Positions 47,630-56,524 of a stretch of 64,000 nucleotides of DNA are shown here, in pieces. The stretch comes from AP-15 sp963775875 (GTDB lineage Bacteria > Pseudomonadota > Alphaproteobacteria > ATCC43930 > CGMCC-115725). The stretch spans positions 62,001 to 126,000 of the forward strand of contig CAVZKP010000017.1 of NCBI GenBank assembly GCA_963775875.1, read 5' to 3'. The translations under genes and the position numbers were made by a program. Numbering within the stretch: position 1 is the first letter of the stretch; each line of letters opens with the position of its first letter. The notes under the pieces were generated by a model. It was not told the DNA's origin, searched no databases, and saw only the letters and a program-made list of their open reading frames with translations.

Positions 47630-49024
47630 CTATAGGATGGCGGCGAGGCGAGGCTTGCCCTGGAAGCCATTGCCCTGGCGCGCGCGTTTCAATGCCTCGG
47701 CGATCTCAAAGGCGAGTTCCAGCGCCTGGGTCGCATTGAGCCGCGGATCGCAATGGGTCAGATAGCGGTCGGCGAGCGAAGCCTCGCTGATCGCCTGGGC
47801 GCCGCCGATGCATTCGGTGACGTTCTGCCCGGTCAATTCGAAATGGACGCCCCCGGCATAGCTCCCTTCGGCGGCATGGATGGCAAAGGCGCTGTGCACC
47901 TCGTCGAGGATCCGGTCGAACATCCGCGTCTTGTAGCCGTTCGTCGAGGTAATCGTGTTGCCGTGCATCGGGTCGATGCACCACACCACCTCGCGCCCTT
48001 CGCGCTTTACCGCGCGGAGCAGCCGCGGCAGCTTCTCTTCGACCTTGTCCGAGCCCATCCGGGTGATCAGGGTCAGCCGGCCCGGCCGGTTCTGCGGGTT
48101 GAGCCAGTCGATCAGGCGCAACAGATCGTCGGGTTCGAGCGTCGGCCCGCATTTCATGCCGATCGGGTTCTTGATGCCGCGCAGAAATTCGGCATGGGCG
48201 CCGTCTACCTGGCGGGTCCGGTCGCCGAGCCAGACCAGATGGGCGGAGCAGTCGTACCATTCGCCAGTGGTCGAATCGATGCGGGTCAGCGCCTGCTCAA
48301 AGGACAGGAACAGCGCCTCGTGCGAGGTATAGAATTCGGTTTCGCGGATCTGCGGGGTGGTCTCCGAGTCGAGCCCGCAGGCGGCCATGAAATCGAGCGT
48401 TTCGGTCAGCCGGTCGGCCAGCGCCTGGTAGCGCTCGCCCTGCGGCGAGCCGGCGACGAAATCCTGGTTCCAGGCATGGACCCGGTGCAGATCGGCATAG
48501 CCGCCCTGGGCGAAGGCGCGCAGCAGGTTGAGGGTCGCCGCGGACTGGCTGTAGGCCTGGATCATCCGCTGCGGATCGGGCTCGCGCGCCGCCTCGTCGA
48601 ACTCCAGGCCGTTGATGATGTCGCCGCGATAGGAGGGCAGGGTATTGCCGTTCTGGGTTTCGGTGTCGGAAGAGCGCGGCTTGGCAAACTGACCGGCGAG
48701 CCGGCCCAGCTTGACCACCGGACAGCCGGCGCCAAAGGTCAGCACCACCGCCATCTGCAGCAGCACCTTGAACATGTCGCGGATGTTGTTGGGGTGGAAT
48801 TCGGCGAAGCTTTCGGCGCAATCGCCGCCTTGCAGCAAAAAGGCCTTGCCGGAAGCGACCGCAGCCAGCCGCTCTTCGAGTCGCCGCGCCTCGCCGGCAA
48901 ACACCAGCGGCGGAAAATTCTGCAAGGTTTCCTCGACCCGGCTCAGCGCCGCTTCGTCGGAATAACCTGGCACCTGCCGGATCGGCAGGCCGCGCCAGCT
49001 GTCGGGTGACCATTTCTGCGCCAT
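47630..49024 (-). CDS. Class II 3-deoxy-7-phosphoheptulonate (DAHP) synthase
   Basis: This 464-residue enzyme makes DAHP from phosphoenolpyruvate and erythrose 4-phosphate, the first step of aromatic amino acid synthesis. Family blocks are LQGGDCAESFAEFHPNNIRD, PSYRGDIINGLEF, HLVWLGDRTR, MKCGPTLEPDDLLRLIDWL, WCIDPMHGNT and GGVHFELTGQNVTECIGG, as in the plant/mycobacterial class II type. ATG at 49024 follows GAGGAGGT. A hairpin with a U run lies about 120 bases upstream and may control expression. Confidence 0.95.
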   Translation of the reverse strand: MAQKWSPDSWRGLPIRQVPGYSDEAALSRVEETLQNFPPLVFAGEARRLEERLAAVASGKAFLLQGGDCAESFAEFHPNNIRDMFKVLLQMAVVLTFGAGCPVVKLGRLAGQFAKPRSSDTETQNGNTLPSYRGDIINGLEFDEAAREPDPQRMIQAYSQSAATLNLLRAFAQGGYADLHRVHAWNQDFVAGSPQGERYQALADRLTETLDFMAACGLDSETTPQIRETEFYTSHEALFLSFEQALTRIDSTTGEWYDCSAHLVWLGDRTRQVDGAHAEFLRGIKNPIGMKCGPTLEPDDLLRLIDWLNPQNRPGRLTLITRMGSDKVEEKLPRLLRAVKREGREVVWCIDPMHGNTITSTNGYKTRMFDRILDEVHSAFAIHAAEGSYAGGVHFELTGQNVTECIGGAQAISEASLADRYLTHCDPRLNATQALELAFEIAEALKRARQGNGFQGKPRLAAIL

Positions 49025-49452
49025 GTGATTATACCTCCTCGCCATCTCGTCGCGCTGTGGGGACCGGGTTGGTCATGCTACGCCTCCGGGGTTGGAGGCC
49101 GCTCCACCATCGGCGACATTCGGATCAGCGAGAGTTTGAAACGAAAAAGCCGCCTCGGGTCGGGCGGCTTCGGGAAAAACGCAAGAACGCGATCCTAGGC
49201 CGCCATCATGTACCGGCAGTACCAAAATCGCGCGACAGGGGCCAAGCCGCGATCGGCTCTCATTCGTTCCATGCAGCATAGGATAACGAGGCCCAACAAC
49301 GGAAGCAAGAGGCTTGCGCATGCGCCTCAATCACACGGCACGATAAGCCGCCCATCGCGGGCGACGGACCGACCGGCATAAGGCCGCCATCGCCACAAGC
49401 CGGCAGGCGAGGAAGCAATCCTCGACCGACCCCAGGCGGCCTTTTGCCAGAC
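49025..49452. other. Leader/intergenic region upstream of DAHP synthase
   Basis: This 428-base stretch carries no gene of normal size. Read toward the DAHP synthase gene (minus strand) it holds a tiny open frame Met-Met-Ala-Ala-stop at 49209-49195, then a terminator hairpin at 49144-49170. The rest (49210-49452) is expected to carry the promoter, which I could not pinpoint. Confidence 0.5.
49144..49170 (-). terminator. Intrinsic terminator or attenuator hairpin
   Basis: On the minus strand AAGCCGCC (49170-49163) pairs with GGCGGCTT (49154-49147) over the loop CGACCCGA and runs into a short U tract. The GGCGGC at 49204-49199, inside the four-codon frame, could pair instead with the 5' arm (GCCGCC), preventing the hairpin. 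This is the geometry of an attenuator for the DAHP synthase gene. It could equally be a plain terminator for the upstream luciferase-like gene. Confidence 0.65.
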
Positions 49453-50616
49453 TCAGCCCCGGCTGGTCCGGAACGCCGGCATGACCTCCTCGGCGACCCA
49501 TTGGAACTGTTCGAGCATGGTCGTCTGCGGCGTGCCGAGCGGGCTCGACAGGCTGATATGCTGCATTCCGGGATAGCGTTCCTCAAAGCCCTTGAGCAAT
49601 TCGATCAGCTGCTCGGGGGTGCCGGCGAACCACGAGCCCAGTTTCATATAATGCTCGACGGTCGGCACCCCGGCCGCGTCCCAGCCGCCGCGATGCGCCA
49701 CCGCGTCGGCCTGCGCCGGCGTCAGCCCCGGCACAAAGCCCAACGGCGCGAACATCTTCACATGCTCCTCGTAGATCGGCTTGATCTCGCGGATCGCCTG
49801 CTCGCGGCTCTTGGCGAGATGAAAATGCAGGCCGAGCTGCAGATCCTCGCCCAGTTGCAGCGCCTTGCCGGCGCGCGCCGCGGCGTCGCGATAGGCGGTG
49901 ATCGGCCCGGCCTGCATCGTCGCCGCACCGCCGCCGACCGCTCCCTTGATGCCATGCCTGACCATGAAATCGAGCCCGCGCGGGCTGGCGCTGACCACCG
50001 GCTGCCAGCATTCGACCGGCAAATGGATCGGGCGCGGCACCAGGGTCAGCTCCTTCAGCTCATAGCCGCGATAGGGCACCCGCGGCGGCAGCGTGTAGTG
50101 CGCGCCTTTGTGCGAAAACAATTCTTCGTTGAACGCCTTGAAGATGATCTCGACCCCTTCCTCGAAGACTTCGCGGTTGGCCTCGCCGTCGAGCATCGGG
50201 CCGCCAAAGGTCTCGACCTCGCGGGTGTGGTAGCCGCGGCCGACGCCGAACACGACCCGCCCGCCGGTCAGGATGTCGGCGGCGGCGAAATCCTCGGCCA
50301 GGCGCAGCGGATGCCACATCGGCACGATGTTGAAGCCGCAGCCGATTTTGAGCCGCTTGGTCACCTGCGCCAGATGCACCGCCAGCAGCAGAATGTTGGG
50401 AATGCACTCGTAGCCTTCGTGCTGGAAATGATGCTCGGCCAGCCACAAGGTCTCGTAGCCGAGCGCGTCCATCTTTTTCGCGATCGCCTCGGTCTTTTCA
50501 AACACGCTGGCCAGATGCTGGTTCGAATAGCGCCGCTCGTTGGCCGGCGTCGCCTCCTGCCCGCGGTCGGGAAGATCGACATGGCCCGCATAGACGGTGG
50601 TGAATTTGGTGATCAT
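49453..50616 (-). CDS. LLM class flavin-dependent oxidoreductase
   Basis: The 387-residue protein is a luciferase-like monooxygenase: MITKFTTVYAGHVDLPDRGQ, LGYETLWLAEHHFQHEGY, CGFNIVPMWHPLRLAEDFAA and GRVVFGVGRGYHTREVETFG are family blocks. It probably oxidises an organic substrate with FMNH2 or F420H2 and oxygen. ATG at 50616 follows GGAGGGACG. It diverges from the TRAP transporter genes across about 200 bases, so the transported acid may be its substrate or product (inference). Confidence 0.9.
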   Translation of the reverse strand: MITKFTTVYAGHVDLPDRGQEATPANERRYSNQHLASVFEKTEAIAKKMDALGYETLWLAEHHFQHEGYECIPNILLLAVHLAQVTKRLKIGCGFNIVPMWHPLRLAEDFAAADILTGGRVVFGVGRGYHTREVETFGGPMLDGEANREVFEEGVEIIFKAFNEELFSHKGAHYTLPPRVPYRGYELKELTLVPRPIHLPVECWQPVVSASPRGLDFMVRHGIKGAVGGGAATMQAGPITAYRDAAARAGKALQLGEDLQLGLHFHLAKSREQAIREIKPIYEEHVKMFAPLGFVPGLTPAQADAVAHRGGWDAAGVPTVEHYMKLGSWFAGTPEQLIELLKGFEERYPGMQHISLSSPLGTPQTTMLEQFQWVAEEVMPAFRTSRG

Positions 50617-50814
50617 GCTTCGTCCCTCCGGATCGGCTGCGCCATCGATACGGGAATGCCGCATCCCGCCATTCTTCCTCAGTTTCTCACATTTCGGCAC
50701 CGGCCGTCACGCGCGGCGGACCTGTCGCGGCGCCGGTTGACGCCGCCTTGGCAAAAGCGGAATGCTCGCCATCCTGCGGGCATAAGCCCGCCAATCGATC
50801 GGGGGGAAATACCG

Positions 50815-51825
50815 ATGAGTTTGTCGCGCCGAAGGCTGCTGAAAAGCGGCGGCGCCGGCATTGCCGCCGCCACCATCCTGCGCTGGCCGGCCGATGCGGC
50901 GGAGTTCAATTTCAAATGCGGCAGCGCGCTGCCCGATGGCCATCCGATGGCGATCCGCGTGCGCGAGGCAATGAAGGCGATCAAAGAGCAGAGCAACGGC
51001 CGGCTCAACATGACGCTCTACACCAATAGCGAGCTCGGCGGCGACACGGCGATGATCTCGCAGGCGATCGCCGGGGCGCTAGAGATGTACACGATGGCGT
51101 TCGATATTCTGGCGGAGAGAAACCCGGCCTGCGGCGTTTTCGGCGTCGGCTATGCCTTCCTCGGCTACGATCACATCTGGCCGGCGATGGATGGCGAGCT
51201 CGGCAACCATTTGCGCGGCATCGCCGATCAGATCGGCCTCCACTGCGTGCATAATTGCTACGATCACGGCTTCCGCGAAATCACCACCCGGACCAAGCCG
51301 ATCAAAACGCCCGACGATCTGAAAGGCTTCAAGATCCGGCTGCCGTTTGCCCCGATCGCGATCGCGCTGTTCCGGCATCTCGGCGCCTCGCCGACCCCGA
51401 TCAACGGCGGCGAGATCTATAGCTCGCTGCAGACAGGCATCGTCGACGGCCAGGAGAACCCGCTGATCCTGATCGACACCGCCAAGTTCTATGAGGTGCA
51501 GAAATATTGCAGCCTGACCAATCACACCTGGGCCGGAATTCATCTCACCTTCAGCAAGGTCGTCTGGCAGCGGCTGCCGCGCGACTTGCAGGAATTGTCG
51601 GAAAAGCAGTTCAATGAAAAAGCGCTGGAGGAACGCGCCGATTGGCAGGTCATGACCAAAAAGGAGGTCGCCAACCTGACCGGCAAGGGCCTGGCGTTCA
51701 ATACGCCGGACCCCCAGCCATTCCGCGACGTGCTGCACAAATCCGGCTTCTACCCGGAAATGAAGGCGAAAATCGGCGACCAGACCTGGGCTTTGCTGGA
51801 GAAATATGTCGGGGTTCTGACCTGA
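50815..51825 (+). CDS. TRAP transporter substrate-binding protein (DctP type), first copy
   Basis: The 336-residue protein starts with a twin-arginine-type signal MSLSRRRLLKSGGAGIAAAT and has the DctP binding-protein layout: LPDGHPMAIRVREAMKAIKE, NSELGGDTAMISQAIAGA, LKGFKIRLPFAPIAIALF and VDGQENPLILIDTAKFYEV. The Arg in KIRLP is the usual carboxylate-binding residue, so an organic acid ligand is likely. GGGGGGAA lies just upstream of the ATG. It is followed by a paralogue and one fused permease. Confidence 0.94.
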   Translation: MSLSRRRLLKSGGAGIAAATILRWPADAAEFNFKCGSALPDGHPMAIRVREAMKAIKEQSNGRLNMTLYTNSELGGDTAMISQAIAGALEMYTMAFDILAERNPACGVFGVGYAFLGYDHIWPAMDGELGNHLRGIADQIGLHCVHNCYDHGFREITTRTKPIKTPDDLKGFKIRLPFAPIAIALFRHLGASPTPINGGEIYSSLQTGIVDGQENPLILIDTAKFYEVQKYCSLTNHTWAGIHLTFSKVVWQRLPRDLQELSEKQFNEKALEERADWQVMTKKEVANLTGKGLAFNTPDPQPFRDVLHKSGFYPEMKAKIGDQTWALLEKYVGVLT

Positions 51826-51903
51826 CCTCCGGGCAGCCGATCCCGCCTCCCGGCGCCGCGCCCGAGGGCTTCGGCGCCGGGCAGCTCACCTGAACACAGG
51901 GGA

Positions 51904-52932
51904 ATGTCGATGACCTTGTCGCGCCGAAAATTGGTCGCCGACGCCGCGCTCGTGGCAGCGACCGCGGTGGCCGCGCCGGCGATCCTGCACTGGCCGGCAG
52001 ACGCCGCGGAATTCACCTACAAATGCGGCACCGCGCTCCCCGACGGGCATCCGATGTGCATTCGCGGCCGCGAAGCGATGAAGGCGATCAAGGAGCAGAG
52101 CAACGGCCGGCTCGATATCACCCTCTACACCAACAGCGTGCTCGGCCAGGACACGGCGATGATCTCGCAGACCATCGCCGGCGCGCTCGAAATGTATTTC
52201 CTGCCGATCGACCTGCTGGCGCCAAAAAACGAGGCCTGCGGCATCTTTGGCGTCGGCTATGCCTTCCTCGGCTACGACAACGTCTGGAAGGCGATGGATG
52301 GCGATCTCGGCAATTACCTGCGCGAGTTGTCGCATCAGATCGGCTTTCAGGTCGTACACAATTGCTGCGACCACGGTTTCCGCCAGATTACCACCCGGAC
52401 CAAGCCGATCCAAACCCCGGCCGATCTGAAAGGGTTCAAGATCCGGCTGCCGGTGGCGCCGTATCTGATCGCGCTGTTCCAACATCTCGGCGCCTCGCCG
52501 ACCCCGATCAATTTCGGCGAAGTCTACAGCGCCTTGCAGACCGGCGTCGTCGACGGCCAGGAGAACCCCCTCGTCCTGATCGAGACCGCCAAGCTCTATG
52601 AAGTGCAGAAATATTGCAGCATGACGAACCATGTCTGGGCCGGCATCCACTACTCTTTCGGCAATGCGGCGTGGCAGCGGCTGCCGCCCGACCTGCAGCA
52701 GCTCGCCGACAAGGAATTCAACGCCAAGGCGTTGCTGGAGCGCGCCGACTGGCAGGTTCTGACCAAGAATGAAACCAAGACCCTCGAAGGCCACGGCATG
52801 GTGTTCAACAGTCCCGACACCAAGCCGTTTCAGGACGAGCTGAAAAAATCCGGCTTCTACGACGATATGAAGAAAAAATCCGGCGACAAGGCGTGGGCCT
52901 TGCTCGAAAAATACGTGGGCGCGCTGGCATGA
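51904..52932 (+). CDS. TRAP transporter substrate-binding protein (DctP type), second copy
   Basis: This 342-residue paralogue of the preceding gene keeps the same signal (SRRKLVADAALVAATAVAAP) and ligand-binding blocks (LKGFKIRLPVAPYLIALFQH, GVVDGQENPLVLIETAKLYE). The two are roughly three-quarters identical by eye, with most differences near the N-lobe, so they may bind related acids. Its stop overlaps the start of the permease by four bases (ATGA), coupling them. Confidence 0.94.
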   Translation: MSMTLSRRKLVADAALVAATAVAAPAILHWPADAAEFTYKCGTALPDGHPMCIRGREAMKAIKEQSNGRLDITLYTNSVLGQDTAMISQTIAGALEMYFLPIDLLAPKNEACGIFGVGYAFLGYDNVWKAMDGDLGNYLRELSHQIGFQVVHNCCDHGFRQITTRTKPIQTPADLKGFKIRLPVAPYLIALFQHLGASPTPINFGEVYSALQTGVVDGQENPLVLIETAKLYEVQKYCSMTNHVWAGIHYSFGNAAWQRLPPDLQQLADKEFNAKALLERADWQVLTKNETKTLEGHGMVFNSPDTKPFQDELKKSGFYDDMKKKSGDKAWALLEKYVGALA

Positions 52933-54830
52933 GCAGCGAGGCGCCGCGGCTGCCGCAGGCCATCGCCGCCACCACCGAGGATTTGGCCTGGGCCGGCACA
53001 CGGCGCCTCGCGCTGCGGATCGACGCCTCGATCGGCATGCTTACCGAGGCGGTCGGTGCGGCGCTGGTGCTGGTCGAGGTCGGCATCCTGTTTGCCGGCG
53101 TCGTCTCGCGCTATGTCTTCGACAGCCCGCTGATGTGGACCGACGAGCTCGCCAATTTTCTGTTTCTGTGGCTGGCGATGCTCGGCGCGGTCGTCGCCTT
53201 TCGCCGCGACGGGCACATGCGGCTGACCACCTTTGTCAACTCGCTGAGCCCCGAGCGCGGCCGCTGGCTGGGGACCGTCGGGGCGTTGATCGTAATCGTC
53301 TTCGTCCTCGAGATCCTGGTGCCGGCGGCCCAGTATCTGCAGATCCAGCAATCGACGATGCTGATCACCGTGCCGATATCCGACGGCTACCGGGTGCTCG
53401 CCATCCTGGTCGGCTCGACCCTGTTGGCGATCATCGCCTTGCTGCGCCTGCTCGAGACCACCGCCGGCTGGCGCGGCCTGGCGCTCGCCGTCGCGGTCGT
53501 CGGCGCGGTTGCCGGCGGGTTGTGGCTGGCCCAGCCGGTGCTGATCGCGATCGGCAATGGCAGCCTGGTGCTGTTTTTTGTCGTGCTGGTCGCGGTCTGC
53601 GTGATGATCGGCGTGCCGATCGCCTTCACCTTTGGCATCGCGACATTTTCCTACCTGGCGCTGACCACCACCTTGCCGTTGTCGATCGTCGTCAACCGCA
53701 TCGACGACGGCATCTCCAACCTGCTGCTGCTGGCGGTGCCGATGTTCGTCTTTCTCGGCCTGCTGATGGAGATGACCGGGATCGCGCGGGTCATGGTCAA
53801 TTTCCTCGCGGCGATGATCGGTCACGTCAAGGGCGGCTTGTCCTACGTGCTGCTCGGCGCGATGTACCTGGTTTCCGGAATTTCCGGCTCGAAGGCGGCC
53901 GACATGGCGGCGGTGGCGCCGATCCTGTTTCCCGAGATGCGCCGCCGCGGCGCCCATCCGGGCGAACTCGCGGCGATGCTCGCCACCTCGAGCGCGATGT
54001 CCGAGACGATCCCGCCGAGCCTGGTGCTGATCACGATCGGCTCGGTCACCAACATCTCGATCGCGGCATTGTTTACCGGCGGTCTGCTGCCGGCCGCGGT
54101 GGCGGCAGTGGCGCTGGTCGTCGTCGCCTGGTTCCGCGCCCGCCGCGACGATACCGGCGGCGGCGCCCGGCCGCCGGTGTCCAAGGTGATGTGGGCCTTC
54201 TTGATCGCGGTGCCGGGGCTGACCCTGCCCTTCGTGATCCGCTTTGCGGTGATCGAGGGGATCGCCACGGCGACCGAGGTGTCAACCGTCGGCGTCGTCT
54301 ATACCGCGCTGCTCGGGCTGCTGATCTACCGCCAGTTTGATTGGCGGCGGCTCTATCCGATCCTGGTCGACACGGTATCCCTGACCGGCGCGGTAATGAT
54401 GATCATCGGCACCGCGACGGCGATGGCCTGGGCCTTGACCCAGTCGGGCTTCTCGCAATGGCTGGTCAACGCGATGGCCGGGGTGCCGGGCGGCAAGGCC
54501 GGGTTTCTGGCGATCTCGATCCTGGCCTTCATCGTCCTCGGCAGCGTGCTCGAAGGGCTGCCGGCGATCGTGCTGTTCGGGCCGCTGCTGTTTCCGGTGG
54601 CCAAGGCGATGGGCGTGCACGAGGTGCATTACGCGATGGTGGTGATCCTGGCGATGGGGATCGGCCTGTTCGCGCCGCCGTTTGGCGTCGGGTTCTACGG
54701 CGCCTGCGCCATCGGCCGGATCTCGCCCGACGATGCGATCTGGCGAATCTGGCCCTATATCGGCGCGCTGGTGGTGGCGCTGATCATCGTCGCCGCCTTT
54801 CCCTGGCTGTCGATCGGGTTCCTGCATTAG
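52929..54830 (+). CDS. TRAP transporter fused small/large permease (DctQM)
   Basis: The 633-residue protein fuses the small DctQ subunit (first about 175 residues, four helices with SRYVFDSPLMWTDELANFLF) to the large DctM subunit (VCVMIGVPIAFTFGIATFSY, GISGSKAADMAAVAPILFPE, TSSAMSETIPPSLVLITIGS). It sits in the inner membrane and takes up a solute with sodium, using the two upstream binding proteins. ATG at 52929 overlaps the previous stop. Confidence 0.95.
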   Translation: MSSEAPRLPQAIAATTEDLAWAGTRRLALRIDASIGMLTEAVGAALVLVEVGILFAGVVSRYVFDSPLMWTDELANFLFLWLAMLGAVVAFRRDGHMRLTTFVNSLSPERGRWLGTVGALIVIVFVLEILVPAAQYLQIQQSTMLITVPISDGYRVLAILVGSTLLAIIALLRLLETTAGWRGLALAVAVVGAVAGGLWLAQPVLIAIGNGSLVLFFVVLVAVCVMIGVPIAFTFGIATFSYLALTTTLPLSIVVNRIDDGISNLLLLAVPMFVFLGLLMEMTGIARVMVNFLAAMIGHVKGGLSYVLLGAMYLVSGISGSKAADMAAVAPILFPEMRRRGAHPGELAAMLATSSAMSETIPPSLVLITIGSVTNISIAALFTGGLLPAAVAAVALVVVAWFRARRDDTGGGARPPVSKVMWAFLIAVPGLTLPFVIRFAVIEGIATATEVSTVGVVYTALLGLLIYRQFDWRRLYPILVDTVSLTGAVMMIIGTATAMAWALTQSGFSQWLVNAMAGVPGGKAGFLAISILAFIVLGSVLEGLPAIVLFGPLLFPVAKAMGVHEVHYAMVVILAMGIGLFAPPFGVGFYGACAIGRISPDDAIWRIWPYIGALVVALIIVAAFPWLSIGFLH

Positions 54831-54963
54831 AGCCGCCGCCGGCCCGGCGAGGCGGGGTCGTCGGCGATATCGGCTGGCGGGTCTCGGGCCCATACCCCGA
54901 CGGGCCTGCCGCGCTATCGACGGGTCGCCGGATCGAGCCTGGAACATGGCGCCGTGATGCGGA

Positions 54964-55986
54964 TCACCGGCGGGCCGCCCGCGCCACCCGCAGCAGCGCC
55001 TCGCGGCACAGGGTTTCGGCCGGGTATCCGGTCTGTTTCATCTGCAGTTCGGCTTTGCCGATGCGGTCGAGTTCGGGCCGCAGCCGCGCCTCAGGCCACA
55101 GCCCGAGCTGGCGTTTGACGCTGTCCTGGTGCTTGTAGAAGATCGGCGGCCGGGCGGCCCGCAGCACTTCGTCGACCGGCGTGCCGGCCGCTACCAGCGC
55201 CGCCAGCCCATGCAGCCGGTGCAGATGGCGCAGCACCGCGCGCACCACCGATACCGGCGATTCCCCTTCCTGGAACACCCGGTCGAGCACACGTTCGAGC
55301 CTTGCCATGTCGCCCTCGGCGGCGGCCATTACCGCGTCGTCGACCGCGAGCGCCGCACTATCGCCGACCGAAAGCATCGCGTCTGCGAGTTCGACCCGGC
55401 CGCCCGCGCCGGCATAGAGCGCCAGCTTTTCGAGTTCGGAGCGGGTCAGCAGCCGGTCGCCGCCCAGGTGCTCGACCAGATATTGGGTGGCGTCGCGGCT
55501 GGCGGTGACCCGATGCGCCATCAGGCTCTCGCGGATCACCGCGGCCCGGTCGCGCGCCGCGTCCGGCCAGCAACCGATCGCCGCGGCGCGGGACGAGCCT
55601 TCGAAGGCCCTGCGCAACGCCGAGCCGGCCGCCAGTTCGCCGGCCTCGGCGACGATCAGCGCGTCCCCGGCATCAGCACCATCGAGAAAGCCCGCGAACA
55701 GCCGCGCCAGCCCGTCAGCGACACCGCGCACCCGCACCACCCGCTGGCCGCCGGCAAGGCTGAGCTGGGCCGCCTCGTCGCCGAGGCGCGCCGGATCGGC
55801 GGCAAGCTCGGCGCCGTTCAGATCAGCGATGCGGAACGGGTCGCGCAAATCCGGGCAGACGGTGCGGGCCAGGGTGTCGGCGCGCTCGCGCACCAGACCG
55901 GCATCGGGGCCGTAGAGCAGCACCGCCCGGATCGCTGGGTCGGGGCGCTGCAGAAAGGCGGCGAGCCGCGCCGGGGCGATCTTCAC
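54964..55986 (-). CDS. holA: DNA polymerase III subunit delta
   Basis: The 340-residue protein is the clamp-loader delta subunit: RAVLLYGPDAGLVRERADTL, SLAGGQRVVRVRGVADGLAR and LEKLALYAGAGGRVELADAM are family blocks. Delta opens the beta sliding clamp in the replisome. It starts at GTG 55986, six bases after the lptE stop, in the conserved alphaproteobacterial order leuS-lptE-holA, and is probably the last gene of that operon. Confidence 0.95.
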   Translation of the reverse strand: MKIAPARLAAFLQRPDPAIRAVLLYGPDAGLVRERADTLARTVCPDLRDPFRIADLNGAELAADPARLGDEAAQLSLAGGQRVVRVRGVADGLARLFAGFLDGADAGDALIVAEAGELAAGSALRRAFEGSSRAAAIGCWPDAARDRAAVIRESLMAHRVTASRDATQYLVEHLGGDRLLTRSELEKLALYAGAGGRVELADAMLSVGDSAALAVDDAVMAAAEGDMARLERVLDRVFQEGESPVSVVRAVLRHLHRLHGLAALVAAGTPVDEVLRAARPPIFYKHQDSVKRQLGLWPEARLRPELDRIGKAELQMKQTGYPAETLCREALLRVARAARR

Positions 55987-55992
55987 GATCGC

Positions 55993-56523
55993 TCAGCCCG
56001 TCTTTGGCGGATTTTGCGCGGCGCGGCGCTCCATGAACAAGGTCAGCCGCCGGACGATCTCGTTGTTCAATTCGGCGATGGTGCGGATTCCGGCATCATG
56101 CTCGCCGACGACCGTCGAGTACTGGTTGGGATTGAGCGCAAACGAATTCTGCGCGTGCAGCGAATTGGTCAGCAGCGCGGCGCCGGTGCGGTTGTCGAAG
56201 AGAACGCTGTTGGCGTAGACGTCGAGCCGGCCGAGCGTCGCCGTGCCTTGCGATTGAATGCCAAGATCGCTGAGCGATACGGTAAGCGTCGTGCGCAAGG
56301 TGTACAGGTATCTGGCCGGCTCGCCGGTCGGGTTCAGCGAATTGCGCAGGGCCAATTCGAGCCGCTGACCGATCCGGTCGGAGATCGGCATGACCTGGAT
56401 CGCCCGCAGATCGGCGCTCGCCGGACTGCTTTGCGGGTCGGCATAGAGCGGCTCCCAGCCGCAGCCGGGCAACGGCAGGGCCAGAAGGGCCGCCAGGGCC
56501 AGCAATGCGCGGCGTCCGGCCAT
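55993..56523 (-). CDS. lptE: LPS-assembly lipoprotein LptE
   Basis: The 176-residue protein begins MAGRRALLALAALLALPLPG and a lipobox-like LPLPGC follows, so it should be an outer-membrane lipoprotein. The segment GWEPLYADP and the middle YLYTLRTTLTVSLSDLGIQS fit alphaproteobacterial LptE, which plugs the LptD barrel during lipopolysaccharide export. ATG at 56523 lies just after the leuS stop; an earlier ATG at 56544 would overlap leuS. Confidence 0.88.
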   Translation of the reverse strand: MAGRRALLALAALLALPLPGCGWEPLYADPQSSPASADLRAIQVMPISDRIGQRLELALRNSLNPTGEPARYLYTLRTTLTVSLSDLGIQSQGTATLGRLDVYANSVLFDNRTGAALLTNSLHAQNSFALNPNQYSTVVGEHDAGIRTIAELNNEIVRRLTLFMERRAAQNPPKTG

Positions 56524-56524
56524 G

